Shown: positions 1-9,909, numbered from the stretch's first letter. The stretch: 38,823 nt of DNA from CAYYNP01 sp964472545 (GCA_964472545.1 CAYYNP010000057.1:1-38823); one strand, 5' to 3'. Program-made: numbers and translations. Notes: generated by a model from the sequence alone, not told the origin.

Positions 1-289
1 AGGCCTCCACCGCCCCGTCGATGATACTCTTGGCGTTGAGTTCCTCGCGCGACGTCCCCGGCCGCGTGGAGGGGCCTTCGCGGCGAAGGAGTTGATCCTG
101 GGCCGGTGAAGCGGTGGTCAGCGCGAAGAGCAGAGCAAGCACTCCTAGGCATTGCCGGAGAGTTCGTGGGCGAGTAGACAGTAGTCGTCTCGCTTCGCGA
201 GACGATGTGACATCTCGCGGAGCGAGATGACTACTATGGGGTGCTCCGACAACGTCCGGCGTCACGTCGTTCGATCTCGGTTTCATCAT
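1..289 (-). CDS. N-terminal part of an exported protein, cut by the left edge
   Basis: Only the first 96 residues lie in the window; the frame is open to base 1. It starts with two ATG codons 28 bases after the stop of the upstream TPR gene, so it is probably the third gene of that cluster. The first ~35 residues are unusual because they are the translation of a palindromic repeat (180-236). They are followed by a normal signal peptide with an Arg-rich stretch, a hydrophobic core (LGVLALLFALTTA) and a likely cut after SPA before QDQLL. The mature part seen so far ends KSIIDGAVEA. A non-ATG start closer to the hydrophobic core is possible, since no other in-frame ATG exists. Planctomycete TPR clusters often continue into ExbB/TolQ-type proton channels, whose N-termini can look like this. 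That is a guess and cannot be tested here. Confidence 0.6.
   Translation of the reverse strand, partial: MMKPRSNDVTPDVVGAPHSSHLAPRDVTSSREARRLLSTRPRTLRQCLGVLALLFALTTASPAQDQLLRREGPSTRPGTSREELNAKSIIDGAVEA
180..236. repeat. Palindromic repeat family A, copy 1 (inside the partial CDS)
   Basis: Two hairpins sit side by side: CGTCTCGC/GCGAGACG with loop TTC and CATCTCGC/GCGAGATG with loop GGA. The outer AGTAGTC/GACTACT arms pair across the whole element. Related copies lie at 15043-15125 and 27121-27177. This copy is read in frame near the N-terminus of the partial minus-strand gene. Confidence 0.85.
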
Positions 290-316
290 CTTATCTCATG
301 GTCTGCATGTGCACGT

Positions 317-2092
317 TCAGTCCAACGGGTCGATCACACCGCCGCCCGACTCGACGCCGTAGTCTTCGAGCCGTTGATGGGCGGTGGACGATTGGGGTGA
401 ATCCTTGAAACGCATCAGGATCTGGCGGTACAGCGCCACGGCCAGTTTGTGTTCGCCGTCTTCGCGGCGGTATTCGGCCTGGGTGAAAACGGCCCGCGGG
501 GCTTCCTTGGGAAACGAGCCGGCGATCTCGGCCAGCGTGTTGTGGGCCTGCGGGTTCTTGCCGGCCGCCCGATAACACTCCTGAATCTGCCACAGCGTCG
601 TGGGCGGATCGGCGATCTGCTGAAACACGGCCACCGCCTTGTCGAACTCGCGGGTGTGGTCCTTGTAGATCCAGGCCCGCTTCTGGCGCGACTCGCGGAG
701 CACCTTGGGGTCGTTGACCGCTTCGAGCTTGTCGAGCGTGGCCAGCGCGTCGTCCCACTGGTAGCCCGCCTCGGCCACGCGGTACTCCGCCCACAGGGCC
801 TTGACGCGGTCGACGTACAGATCGAGCAAACTGCGGGCTTCGTCCGGCATGCGGTGGTGGGCCAACGTGCCCATCACCTGCTCGGCCAGTTCCTCTTTGC
901 GCTCGGCCGCCAACGACGACGAACGCAACGAACCGGACAAATACTCGAACGCCCGGGAGGCCTCCGGCCGCTTGCCGTGCGAGGCCAGTTGGCCGATCAG
1001 GTCGGTTCCTCGCTCGACGGTCAACTCGGCGTCGGCCGCGCCAGAACGCAGTTGATCGATCAGGGCCTTGATCCACGGATCGGGCCCGCCGATCTTCTGC
1101 CAGAGCGAGAACACCACCGCCGTGCGGCGAAAGTCCCACGTGCGGTCGGCCGACTCGAACAGCGGTTGCTTCGACGTGAACCAATCGAGCAACGCCCGTT
1201 GGTCGCGAGCCTTCAGCGTGCGGGCCTTCGAGTCGCTGAAGAATCGGGCGTAGTACCAGTCCATCCAGTGATTGTGCCTGTAGCGGTCGTTGGCCAGAAG
1301 CATCAGCCGGCAAAGGGCCTCGCAGCGGGCTGCGTCGTCGGCCGCTTCGGAGGCCTGATAGAGGAACTTCTCCAACGCAGCGAACTGGTTCTGGAAGATG
1401 TAGCAACGCTTCAGCTTGTCGGCCGCCTCGCGGGCTTCGTCTTCGTTCGTCTTATGAAAACTCTCCCAGGTGAGCAGCCAGAACTTGGCGGCCTCGTCGA
1501 ACTGCTGATTGGCCCAATGGTTGTCGGCCAGCCGCCGCAGCGCCCCGGCGGCCAGCGGATGGCGGCGATAGTCGTCGTCTTCGGTGATCGCCAGGAAGCT
1601 GGCGTAGGCCTGGCGGTCGTCGCCGTTCTCCATTTGCGCCACGCCGCGAAAGTGCAACGCCGGCACCACGATCCAGATTTCGTTGGGAAAGTAATCGACC
1701 ACCTCCGTATAAGTCCGCACGGCCTTGAACCGGTCGAACGCTCCGTGATGGCTGTAGCCCTCCATAAAGATCACGTAGGCCAGCGTGGGATCGTCGAGCA
1801 CGTCGCCGGCCTGCACGCGGATCTTCTTGAATTCCAACGCCGCCACGCGGAAGTAGCGGATCGCCTCGTCCTCGCGCTTCGGCGGGTTGCCCTGCGTGAG
1901 CAGTTGCTCGCCCTGTTTGAAGATCGCCGCCGCCTTGTCGATCCGCGACCGCTGCAAGTGGTTCAGCCGCTTGTAGAGCTCGCCCGGCATCTCCCACTTC
2001 CAGGCCTCACCGGCCGCCCGCAGCGGCACACCGGGCAGCCATGCCGCACAGCCGACCGCCATCGCAAGAAGCAGACTCCATCTTCTCCTCAT
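317..2092 (-). CDS. Exported TPR-type protein, 591 aa
   Basis: The protein has a clear signal peptide (MRRRWSLLLAMAVGCAAWLPG, cut near LRAAGEA) and is otherwise all-helical. Degenerate tetratricopeptide-like helix pairs run along its length. Examples are the stretch with EAIRYFRVAALEFKKI (about 80-100), QFDEAAKFWLLTWES (about 195-210) and the C-terminal FDKAVAVFQQIAD and HKLAVALYRQILMRFKD repeats (about 490-570). TPR arrays are protein-protein scaffolds, and this one should work in the periplasm. The start codon lies 4 bases after the stop of the giant gene upstream, so the two are surely co-transcribed and probably translationally coupled. The purine-rich AGGAAGGG lies within the end of that gene. 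No enzymatic motif was seen. It resembles the C-terminal TPR block of its neighbour in style, which suggests a shared complex (inference). Confidence 0.85.
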   Translation of the reverse strand: MRRRWSLLLAMAVGCAAWLPGVPLRAAGEAWKWEMPGELYKRLNHLQRSRIDKAAAIFKQGEQLLTQGNPPKREDEAIRYFRVAALEFKKIRVQAGDVLDDPTLAYVIFMEGYSHHGAFDRFKAVRTYTEVVDYFPNEIWIVVPALHFRGVAQMENGDDRQAYASFLAITEDDDYRRHPLAAGALRRLADNHWANQQFDEAAKFWLLTWESFHKTNEDEAREAADKLKRCYIFQNQFAALEKFLYQASEAADDAARCEALCRLMLLANDRYRHNHWMDWYYARFFSDSKARTLKARDQRALLDWFTSKQPLFESADRTWDFRRTAVVFSLWQKIGGPDPWIKALIDQLRSGAADAELTVERGTDLIGQLASHGKRPEASRAFEYLSGSLRSSSLAAERKEELAEQVMGTLAHHRMPDEARSLLDLYVDRVKALWAEYRVAEAGYQWDDALATLDKLEAVNDPKVLRESRQKRAWIYKDHTREFDKAVAVFQQIADPPTTLWQIQECYRAAGKNPQAHNTLAEIAGSFPKEAPRAVFTQAEYRREDGEHKLAVALYRQILMRFKDSPQSSTAHQRLEDYGVESGGGVIDPLD

Positions 2093-2096
2093 ACGA

Positions 2097-5000
2097 TCAC
2101 TTATCCCTTCCTTGCTGCTGCAACGCTTCGTCCTGATAGAGCAACCCGCGGGCCATGCGGGCCCACTTGCTTTCCGGGTATTCGAACGTGACCTGCTTGA
2201 TCCGCAGGTAGGCCGTGGGCAGGTCGTTGGCCCGGCGGTAGGCCACGCCGCACCAGTACATCGCCTGTGCCCGGAGGTTCGTGCCGGCCTGGTCTTTCAT
2301 GTCGGTGATCAGAGAGTCGAGCACCTTGGCCGCCGTGAGATTCTCCCGCCGAATGGCCTCGGTCACGTCGCGGCCGATCAGCCGATCGTCGCCCTTGAAC
2401 TCCGGATCGGACCATGTCTCGGCCTGCTTCATGTGGCTGATACCCGACATGAAGAGCACGTCGGGCGCCATGCTGTGATGCGGATACTGCCGGGCGAAGC
2501 TCTCGTAGATCCGCCCGGAAACGTCGTATCGGGCTTGCCGGTAGAAGTGCGTCGCCAGACGGACCGTGGCGTCGGCCACCAGCGGGGAATCGGGATAGGC
2601 GTAGCAGAGCCGCACGTATTCCTCGCTGGCCCGCTTCGAGTCGCCCAGCTTCTCCAGACACATCGCCTTGTGGAACTGGGCCCGGGCCGCATAGGGGCTG
2701 TCGGGCCAGGTGCTGATGATGGCCGAGAAACGCGAAACGGCCCGTTGATAGAGCCGGATCGCCTCTTTCGGGTTCTCGGCCGCTTGCTCCTCCGACGCCA
2801 ACTCCTGATAGAGATTGGCCAGCAGATACTGCCCTTCGGTGACTAGCGTGGTGTTGGGATAGTCCTGCATCGCTTCTTCGAGGATCCGCTTACCCCGGGC
2901 GATCGCGTCGGACGCCATCTCGGCGTTCTTCACCTTGCGATATTCTTTGGCCAACTCGAAGAGGCACTCGGCCATACGAAACTGCACCCGCGCGCCGGTT
3001 TCCATGTCCTTGAAACGCTTGCTAAAGAGGTGGACCTGGCCGTCGGCACCCAAGAGCACGTTGCCGGTGACGGTTCGCAGCCCCGGCTCGACGCCCGGCA
3101 CGGTGGTCTTCTCGTCGTAGCTGAAGGTGACCGTGTCGCCGTAGCAGACGGCCAACCCGGTGGTGGCGACGTCGCCTTCCGGCGAGCCGGACGAGACGTT
3201 GGCCGTTTCCCCGGGCGGCGGCTCTAGGCCGGCAACCGGCGTCGGCGCCTTCGGCCCGGCGAACTCGGTGGGCACACTGCCGCTGAAAACACCCGAGTGG
3301 GGCAGCGTCTCGGTGAGCGTCATCGTACGGCCGGCCGAGTCGGAATCGACGCGTACGGTGACGGCGATCCGGTCGTGGTCGGGCGTTTGGTCTTGGTCAG
3401 GATCGACGACCTGCACAAAGAACTTCTCGCCCATGTGGACGTCCGCGTCGGGCGTCTCATAGTTCTTGTCGAACAGCCCGATCTGACCCTCGGTGGCCAG
3501 ACGGAAGCTCTTGGCGATCTCGGCCTTGCCGTCGGGACCGAGGATCGTCAGGTGGATCGTGTCGGCGCCGAGTACGTGCAACGGGCCCAGTTCGCGGCGC
3601 TTGCCGGCCGCCGACTCGTCGACCTGCCCGAAGGCGTCTTCGCCGAAGAGCGACTCGCCCATGCTCAACTTCAGGTCCGTTCGGAAGACGGCGCTCGGTT
3701 CGGCCTGGCTGCCGCCGGTGACCTTCATATAGATCGGGCGCCGCCGCGGCGTACGATTCTGCTCTTCGGCGGCGTCGATTTCCGATTGTGCCACGACGAA
3801 GGCTTCAATCTCGCTCTGTGCGTGCAGTGCTCGGCTGGCATTGGTCAGCTCGAAACGCAGCGGCTGCTTTGCATCGATCACCAGCGGGTTCGGTGCGGCT
3901 TCCTCTTCGGAGAGCGGCCGGAAGCGCGTCACGGCAGTCGTCTCGCCGGGGTTTCGCGCGTTGGGTTGCATCTCCGACCAAACGCGGAAGAAGGTCACCT
4001 GCGACGGCTCGTCGGCGGTGGTCCGCAGCGGCCCGCTGCCGCGCATCGTCGGCACGCCGGGATCGGTGTTCTCGCGATCCATATACTCCGCTTCGAGGTG
4101 GTCCGTCGCGGCGATGCGGATCGTGTCGCCGCCGGTGGTGCCGGTGGTGGTCGTCTTGACGATCGCGTGGAACGTGCCGGAGTGGTACTCGTCGGTGTTG
4201 TGGTCGAGGCGTCCTTGGGATTCCAGGGCGGTCAGTGCGAGTTGCTCGCCGGTTGCCGTGCGGACGATGACGTCGACCTTATCCGCCTCGGGCGAGACGT
4301 CGGCGTCCGGGTCGTGCACGGTCACCGTGAGTTGCTCGCCCGGCTTGAAGCGATAGGCCTCGGCGTAAACGCTCGGCTGGCCGATGCCCGCCTGTAGCTC
4401 GTAGGCGAAATGGACGCCGGCGTTGGCGAAACCGGCTCCAAGCCGGCTGCTGAGCGTCCGCGGCGAGCCTTTCGAGTTGCGGCGGTCGCGATAAGTGACC
4501 GTGATCTCGTCGCCGGGGGCGATCTCCAGCACGTCGTTGTCCAGCCCGGTCGAGTAGTCTTGCGGCACGGGCAGAATCGGCTTATCGCCCTCGCCGGTCA
4601 CCGCAATTTCCGACACCCGGACCGACGAACCGGCGTACTCGTTGAACTGCCAGCGCAGCTTTCGCAGCCGCATCGGCGCAGCGAACTTCGCGACGTAGCC
4701 TTCCGACGTCCGTTCGATCGCCGCCTTGTTCTGCAAGAACGCGCGCAGCCCTTCGTTCTGCTGCATGTCGAACCACTCGGGCGGCAGCGTCTCGAACTGT
4801 CCGTCGGCGGAGAGCCGGCCGATCGAGAAGCGGTCGTCTTCGTTGGCCTGCGAGAAGAAGACGTCGAGCCGATGGGGGCCTTCGGCCAGATAGATTTCCG
4901 TCGACGTCTTCTCCATCCTCCGCACGTAGCCGCCGATCACCACCTGCCCATCGACCAGCACGTAAACGGTCAACTGCTCGCTCGGTTTGGGACAATCGAC

Positions 5001-8000
5001 GGCCAGCGGCGTGGGGCGTCCTTCGTCGAGATAGAACGTGCCGCTGATCGACCCGGCGTGATTCTGTTGACGGGGTTGGGAGTATTCGGGGACGTCGATC
5101 GCCGCGGGCTCCTCGCGAAAATCGCGCATCGCCGCGCGGATCGTGCTCAATCCGGCCGCGAATCGGTCGAAGCTATACCGCCGGACCCGTAGCGTCAGCC
5201 CGTCGCGGACCTCTTCGTCGACGGCGGGAAATTGGCCCAGGCGAATCGGCTCGCCGCCGAACGCGCCCAGCAGCGTCAATTGCGTGATCGCCTCCGGGTC
5301 GGGCACGGCGAGCGTGACTTGCTGCACCCGACGCGACCCCATCGTATCGACCTCAATCCACTTGTCGGCCGCCCCGTCCGGGCGGCTCGACCAGAGCCCC
5401 GTCTTGTTGGAGTTGATGGTCACCGACGGATCGGCCCCATCGGCCGAGTCGGAGGCTTCCGCCCGCGGCAAGGGCACGTCGGTGGCCACGCTGCCGCGAA
5501 AGACGCCGGTATGCAGGCCCGTTTCCGTAAGCTGCGCATCGGTGAGCGTATCGCCGGACGACGTGGCTACCGTGACGGAGAGCGCATCGGCCGCCGCGCC
5601 GACGTCGCGGTCGCGATCGCGCAGCAGCACGTAAAGCGGATTGCCGGGGCGAACCGTACGGCCTCCGGCCTGCAAGTCGTCGTCGAGCCGGTCGCCGCGG
5701 ATGGCGGCCACCTGACGTTTCAGCGCCAGTTCCTTTTCTTCATCTTCGGTGAGCAGCCGTCCTGAGCTGGCCGAGAGCCAGGCGTCGTCGACCACCAGCA
5801 GTGTCTTCGCCGCCAGCGGCTTCAACCCCCGCTCTTTGACGAACGTGGGGTCGATTTCGTAACTGATCCGGTCGGCCCCGTTGACCTCCAGCACGAGGTT
5901 GCCCGGATCGGCGTCGCCGAGTTGCGTCGCCAGTTGGCTGCGGAAGAGGTTCGGCGTGCGTGGGGCGGGATACAGACTCACCACCTCGCGGTCCTCGCCG
6001 TCGGACGTCCTCACCAGCACGGGAATGAAGCTCCCCTCGCCGATCACGCTCAGATTGCGGTCGTGGATCGAGAGCTTCAGTTCCTCCCCCGGCTTGATCT
6101 GCGACATTTCGACCTGGCGGCCCGCGTAGACGTCGGTGTCTTCCAGGGCACGCGTCCGCTTCCGCCATTCGCCCTCCAGCAGCCGGGCCTCTTCGTGGCC
6201 GTACTCGCGCTCGAAGACCTTGTTGAGGTTCTCGCGGCAGAGCTTGTAGTCCTCGTCTTCGTAGGCCATCAGGGCCTTGAAGTAATAGGCCTGGGTGTGC
6301 AGCTTCGGGTCGGGGAAGGCCAGCCAGCGGTCGACCTCGACGTTGGCCGCGCCGGAATTGCCCCGGGCGATCATCAATTCGACCAGCCGGAAGCGGGCCG
6401 TGCGGCCGGAGGGGGTCTGCTGCAGCCGGGGATTGCTCAGCAGCGATTTGTATTCCAGTTCCGACGCCTCGAGCCGGCCCATGTCGCGGAACGTGTCGGC
6501 ACGCACCAGCGTCACCTGAGCGGCGAAGTCGGCGTCGAGGTTGTCCTCTTCGGCCAGGATGACGTCGCAGAGCGAGCGGGCTTGGCGCAGCAGGGCGTCG
6601 TCGCCGCCGCGAATCCGCCGCAGCTTATCGACCGCCCAGACGGTGAACGCCAGGTCGAATCGCAGCGGCTGATCGCCGAACGCCGCTACGTTGTCGCGCA
6701 ACAGTTCCCAGGCGCGTTCTTCGTTACCCCGGGCCAATTCGCCGGAGGCCACGTAAACGGCAAACGCCGGGTGCGACGCGTCGACCGGGAAAATGCCGGG
6801 GATCTTCGCCGCCGCCATGCCGCGAAGCTGCTGGGCAAACGACGCCAGGTCCTTTTCGCGCTCGGGGACCCAATCGGTGGCGATGTAGAGCAGCTCCCAT
6901 TGGCCTTGATCTCGAAGCGACGAAAGCAACTCGCGGCAGCGCTCGGTGGGGCAGTTGATCAGCGCCGCCCGGATCAGCCGCAACGCTCGCTCGTACTGCC
7001 GGGCGTCCAGTTCCGCGGGCACGGCGTCGGCGAACAGGTCGTATTGCGCGTTGCGCTGATAGCGCTCGATCGTCGCGCCGCGGGCGACAAACTCGACCAA
7101 ATCTGCCCAGGCCCGGCGCAGCGGGTCGGTGCTCTCCGCGTTGTTCACCAGGTTGACCAGGTCGCCGAGGATGCCCCGTGGGATGGTCACCCGGGCCAGA
7201 TCGAAATCGTCGAGCTGTCGCAATTCGGGCATGACCGTGTCGAGCAAGAACTCGACGCGTGCTTCGTGGAGTTGTCCGTAGAGGTCGATCAACGCCCGCA
7301 CGCGCTCGACTCCCGTCAGACTCTCGATGCTCGCCAGATACGCCTGCACGGCCCGATCGCGCTGGCCGGCGTATTGCAGCGCGCCGACGGCGTGATGCAG
7401 GGCGCCGTGCTGTGTTCTATGCGGAAGCACGATCTTCTCGATCAGCGCATCGATCAGCGCCGCCGGGAGCTTCCGCTCGGGATCTTGCTGCTGCCAAGTC
7501 GTGATCGAATGGATGAAGCTGCCGAAGTCCCGTTGCTCCGAGTCGTCGTCGACGTCCGCGTCGCGCAGCGTCGCCAGCAGCTTGGCCGCCTCATCGAGTC
7601 CGGCCGCCCACTGCTGCGTCCGGTCGGTCTGCTGGCGGATCGATCCGGCGGAGATCCGGAAGTGGACGTGCTCATAGAACGGCGCGACCAGGTACGGGCT
7701 GCCCGAGGCGGGGGTCTTGTGGTCGGAGAAGATGCCCTCGCTGATCCCGTCGACGGGCACCTTCATCGGCAGGCAGGTTTCCAGCACACCGAGCTTGGTG
7801 GCCGGATCGTTGCTGATGCGGGCGGCGTCGGCGATCAACTCCCAGGGACCCTTCTCGGCGGCGTGTGGCAGCACGACCTCGACGAAACGCCGGGCCGACT
7901 CGCCGTCGTAACGGCAAACGTCGAAGTAACGCTGCAAGGCTTGCTGCATGGCGTCGTCACGGGGCCGGCCGGCGGGAAACTTCGGCCCGTAGGCCGCCAG

Positions 8001-9737
8001 CGCCGCCGTCATCAAGTCGTGGATCTTCGGATCGGCCGCCTGCCCGTTGCGGGGCCAGAAGAGATGCGCCCGAGCGAGCGCCGAGAGGGCCGGGTCGCTG
8101 CCGAGCCGGTCTTCTTTGACCGACTGCACGAACTGCTTGAACGAGGCCGCGTCTTTGACTTCATCACGTTTCTGGCCGCGCTCGATCAAGTCGCGCAGCA
8201 CTTGTCCGTAGCCCGCCTTGACGTAGAGCGTCTTCAGCAAGGCCGTCTTCTCATCGGCCGAGAAGACGTCGTGATCCATCACGGCGCTGCCGATCTGGTT
8301 TGCGTCGAGCCCGCCGGGCTGCTTCAAGAGGATCTCTTCGAGCGCCTGGCGATAGGCGTCCTTTTCCACCGCGTTGCGCAGCCACCCCAGCGCATTGCCT
8401 CGGTAGCAGGTCCACGGGTCGTCGCCCATCAGTTTCTGAAATAGCGCCAGCCGTTCGGCCTCCGGCAGATCGCGGCGCGTCGATTCGATGAAGTTCCGCA
8501 CGATATCCGGGCGCACGTAAGCACGATGCGGCTGGATGAATCGGCTCAACTCGTCGACGTCCTTGGCGTAGCCCACCAGGCCTTCGGTGATCCAGATCAA
8601 CTGCTGCGGATCGTCCTCGTATCGCGCCGCCAAGGGCCGGAATAACTCGTCGGCCTTGGTCAACGTCATTGCTTCGCCGAAGACGTGCCGATTGTGGGCG
8701 ACGTAGCCGAAGAACTGGTAGTGCAATTGCCGGTCGGGCAGTTCACGATAGGCCGGCAACAGGGCGAGCAATCGCGCACCGGCGTCGGCGGGAATCTGCT
8801 CTCGCTTCTCCACCCAACTCCGCGAGCCGCGCGTGTGGTTGATCAGGTCGCTATGCGCGATCGGGCCGGCCAGTTCGAGGAGCCGCAAGATGGCCGCCGG
8901 CGTCTGCTGTTCGCTTTGGCCGAGCGACTCCCACACGCGGGACGGGTCGCTCGGGGCATGACGCAGCAGCAGTTCCGTCATCTTGCCGTAGCGCCGATAG
9001 CCGGGCGTAAGCGGTTCCGGCGGCGCGTCCGATCCGTCGGCCGGTTTGCCGGGCAGGTTCATGAACAGCCCGCCGTCGGCCGCGCGGCGTAGATGGTCGC
9101 TCACCTGCCGGCTGAGCGAGGCCCGATTCTCGACCGTCTCCTGCTCGAACTCGCCCAGCAGCAGATCGGTCAGTTCCGCAAACCCGGCGGCCTCGCCGTT
9201 CTCGTAGAGCCGCGGCAGCATGGCGATGGCCCGGGCGTAGAAATCGCTGCTGGCCTCGTAGGATTCGAGGTACTTCGCCACGGCTTGCGGGCGGTTGCCG
9301 ATCTCGACCAGCCGCAACAGCGCATGCCGCAAGTCGTCGGACTTCTCCGGCGCCAGCGTGACGTAGCGAGAATACAACTCCGCCTCGCGCGTCCGATCGG
9401 CGGTCAATTCGGCCAGATGTCCGCCCAGGTGGACGAGTTTTGGGTTGTCCCGCCCGTCGCCGCTCAGCAGCGAGTTGCAGCGCCGCCGCGCGGTGAAGAA
9501 GCGTCCGTCGGCCACGGCCGCCTGCATCGACAGTTGCAGCGCTTCGGCCGGCGGCGAGGGCCGATCGAGCAAATCGCGCAAGTGGCGGTCGACCTCGCCG
9601 TATCGTTGCTGGGCGATCGCTTCGCGGGCGCGCTCGAGCGGCCCGGTCTGTGCACAGATCGTCCCCGCCGAAAGGAGTATGGTTATTGAGACGCCAAGCA
9701 ATATGCCCAGGTTCCGGCGGTAGTCGTAACGCATCAT
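2097..9737 (-). CDS. Giant exported TPR and repeated beta-module protein, 2546 aa
   Basis: Start chosen at 9737: MMRYDYRRN follows AGAAGGG within 6 bases and leads into a signal peptide (LGILLGVSITILLSAGTICAQ). A longer frame back to 9842 only adds residues from a palindromic repeat. Architecture: residues ~25-1230 form a long helical, TPR-like solenoid. Residues ~1270-2230 are beta-rich and contain three related modules centred near 1409, 1854 and 2149. Each has an acidic opening (DPDADVSPEADKV, DPDQDQTPDHDRI), then a T.E(T)..HSGVFxGSV-like turn; the latter two also show a following GDT motif. Residues ~2245-2546 are classical TPRs of the YbgF/BamD style (SRFSAIISTWPDSPYAARA, RASEEYVRLCYAYPDSPLVA). 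A periplasmic or cell-surface assembly scaffold is likely, by inference. No catalytic site was seen. It heads the cluster running towards the left edge. Confidence 0.9.
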   Translation of the reverse strand: MMRYDYRRNLGILLGVSITILLSAGTICAQTGPLERAREAIAQQRYGEVDRHLRDLLDRPSPPAEALQLSMQAAVADGRFFTARRRCNSLLSGDGRDNPKLVHLGGHLAELTADRTREAELYSRYVTLAPEKSDDLRHALLRLVEIGNRPQAVAKYLESYEASSDFYARAIAMLPRLYENGEAAGFAELTDLLLGEFEQETVENRASLSRQVSDHLRRAADGGLFMNLPGKPADGSDAPPEPLTPGYRRYGKMTELLLRHAPSDPSRVWESLGQSEQQTPAAILRLLELAGPIAHSDLINHTRGSRSWVEKREQIPADAGARLLALLPAYRELPDRQLHYQFFGYVAHNRHVFGEAMTLTKADELFRPLAARYEDDPQQLIWITEGLVGYAKDVDELSRFIQPHRAYVRPDIVRNFIESTRRDLPEAERLALFQKLMGDDPWTCYRGNALGWLRNAVEKDAYRQALEEILLKQPGGLDANQIGSAVMDHDVFSADEKTALLKTLYVKAGYGQVLRDLIERGQKRDEVKDAASFKQFVQSVKEDRLGSDPALSALARAHLFWPRNGQAADPKIHDLMTAALAAYGPKFPAGRPRDDAMQQALQRYFDVCRYDGESARRFVEVVLPHAAEKGPWELIADAARISNDPATKLGVLETCLPMKVPVDGISEGIFSDHKTPASGSPYLVAPFYEHVHFRISAGSIRQQTDRTQQWAAGLDEAAKLLATLRDADVDDDSEQRDFGSFIHSITTWQQQDPERKLPAALIDALIEKIVLPHRTQHGALHHAVGALQYAGQRDRAVQAYLASIESLTGVERVRALIDLYGQLHEARVEFLLDTVMPELRQLDDFDLARVTIPRGILGDLVNLVNNAESTDPLRRAWADLVEFVARGATIERYQRNAQYDLFADAVPAELDARQYERALRLIRAALINCPTERCRELLSSLRDQGQWELLYIATDWVPEREKDLASFAQQLRGMAAAKIPGIFPVDASHPAFAVYVASGELARGNEERAWELLRDNVAAFGDQPLRFDLAFTVWAVDKLRRIRGGDDALLRQARSLCDVILAEEDNLDADFAAQVTLVRADTFRDMGRLEASELEYKSLLSNPRLQQTPSGRTARFRLVELMIARGNSGAANVEVDRWLAFPDPKLHTQAYYFKALMAYEDEDYKLCRENLNKVFEREYGHEEARLLEGEWRKRTRALEDTDVYAGRQVEMSQIKPGEELKLSIHDRNLSVIGEGSFIPVLVRTSDGEDREVVSLYPAPRTPNLFRSQLATQLGDADPGNLVLEVNGADRISYEIDPTFVKERGLKPLAAKTLLVVDDAWLSASSGRLLTEDEEKELALKRQVAAIRGDRLDDDLQAGGRTVRPGNPLYVLLRDRDRDVGAAADALSVTVATSSGDTLTDAQLTETGLHTGVFRGSVATDVPLPRAEASDSADGADPSVTINSNKTGLWSSRPDGAADKWIEVDTMGSRRVQQVTLAVPDPEAITQLTLLGAFGGEPIRLGQFPAVDEEVRDGLTLRVRRYSFDRFAAGLSTIRAAMRDFREEPAAIDVPEYSQPRQQNHAGSISGTFYLDEGRPTPLAVDCPKPSEQLTVYVLVDGQVVIGGYVRRMEKTSTEIYLAEGPHRLDVFFSQANEDDRFSIGRLSADGQFETLPPEWFDMQQNEGLRAFLQNKAAIERTSEGYVAKFAAPMRLRKLRWQFNEYAGSSVRVSEIAVTGEGDKPILPVPQDYSTGLDNDVLEIAPGDEITVTYRDRRNSKGSPRTLSSRLGAGFANAGVHFAYELQAGIGQPSVYAEAYRFKPGEQLTVTVHDPDADVSPEADKVDVIVRTATGEQLALTALESQGRLDHNTDEYHSGTFHAIVKTTTTGTTGGDTIRIAATDHLEAEYMDRENTDPGVPTMRGSGPLRTTADEPSQVTFFRVWSEMQPNARNPGETTAVTRFRPLSEEEAAPNPLVIDAKQPLRFELTNASRALHAQSEIEAFVVAQSEIDAAEEQNRTPRRRPIYMKVTGGSQAEPSAVFRTDLKLSMGESLFGEDAFGQVDESAAGKRRELGPLHVLGADTIHLTILGPDGKAEIAKSFRLATEGQIGLFDKNYETPDADVHMGEKFFVQVVDPDQDQTPDHDRIAVTVRVDSDSAGRTMTLTETLPHSGVFSGSVPTEFAGPKAPTPVAGLEPPPGETANVSSGSPEGDVATTGLAVCYGDTVTFSYDEKTTVPGVEPGLRTVTGNVLLGADGQVHLFSKRFKDMETGARVQFRMAECLFELAKEYRKVKNAEMASDAIARGKRILEEAMQDYPNTTLVTEGQYLLANLYQELASEEQAAENPKEAIRLYQRAVSRFSAIISTWPDSPYAARAQFHKAMCLEKLGDSKRASEEYVRLCYAYPDSPLVADATVRLATHFYRQARYDVSGRIYESFARQYPHHSMAPDVLFMSGISHMKQAETWSDPEFKGDDRLIGRDVTEAIRRENLTAAKVLDSLITDMKDQAGTNLRAQAMYWCGVAYRRANDLPTAYLRIKQVTFEYPESKWARMARGLLYQDEALQQQGRDK

Positions 9738-9772
9738 ATCCCTTCTGGTGGCAACAGGTTCCGATTCCCTAA

Positions 9773-9801
9773 AGGGTACTCCGCCGTCGCCCGACAGGCA
9801 A
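9773..9801 (-). promoter_or_regulatory. Possible sigma-70-like promoter of the giant TPR gene
   Basis: On the minus strand, TTGCCT (9796-9801), a 17-base spacer and TACCCT (9773-9778) lie 35 bases before the start codon. The match is weak, with four of six bases in the first box and three of six in the second. The position and spacing are what make it plausible. Confidence 0.3.
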
Positions 9802-9833
9802 ATCCGGTTGGCCGTGCAGTTCGCTGAAGAAGC

Positions 9834-9909
9834 GTGTGCCACGGCGCCGCAGAAGCAGTGCAGTTTGCATTCCTCGAATAAGCACCGCTTCTACGAGACA
9901 GTGGCACAC
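9834..9909. repeat. Imperfect inverted repeat (GTGTGCCAC family)
   Basis: The arms at 9834-9861 and 9882-9909 are 28 bases each and match at 22 positions, including GTGTGCCAC/GTGGCACAC at the outer ends and AGAAGC/GCTTCT near the loop. The loop is 20 bases. It lies between the stop of the di-haem gene (9974) and the promoter of the giant TPR gene, both on the minus strand. It could end transcription of the di-haem gene, but no T-run follows. Confidence 0.75.

Noticed and set aside
5922..8444. Plus-strand open frame of 840 codons opposite the giant TPR gene
   Set aside because: Arginine- and glycine-rich antisense translation with no motif; the minus strand has the signal peptide, ribosome site and domain structure.
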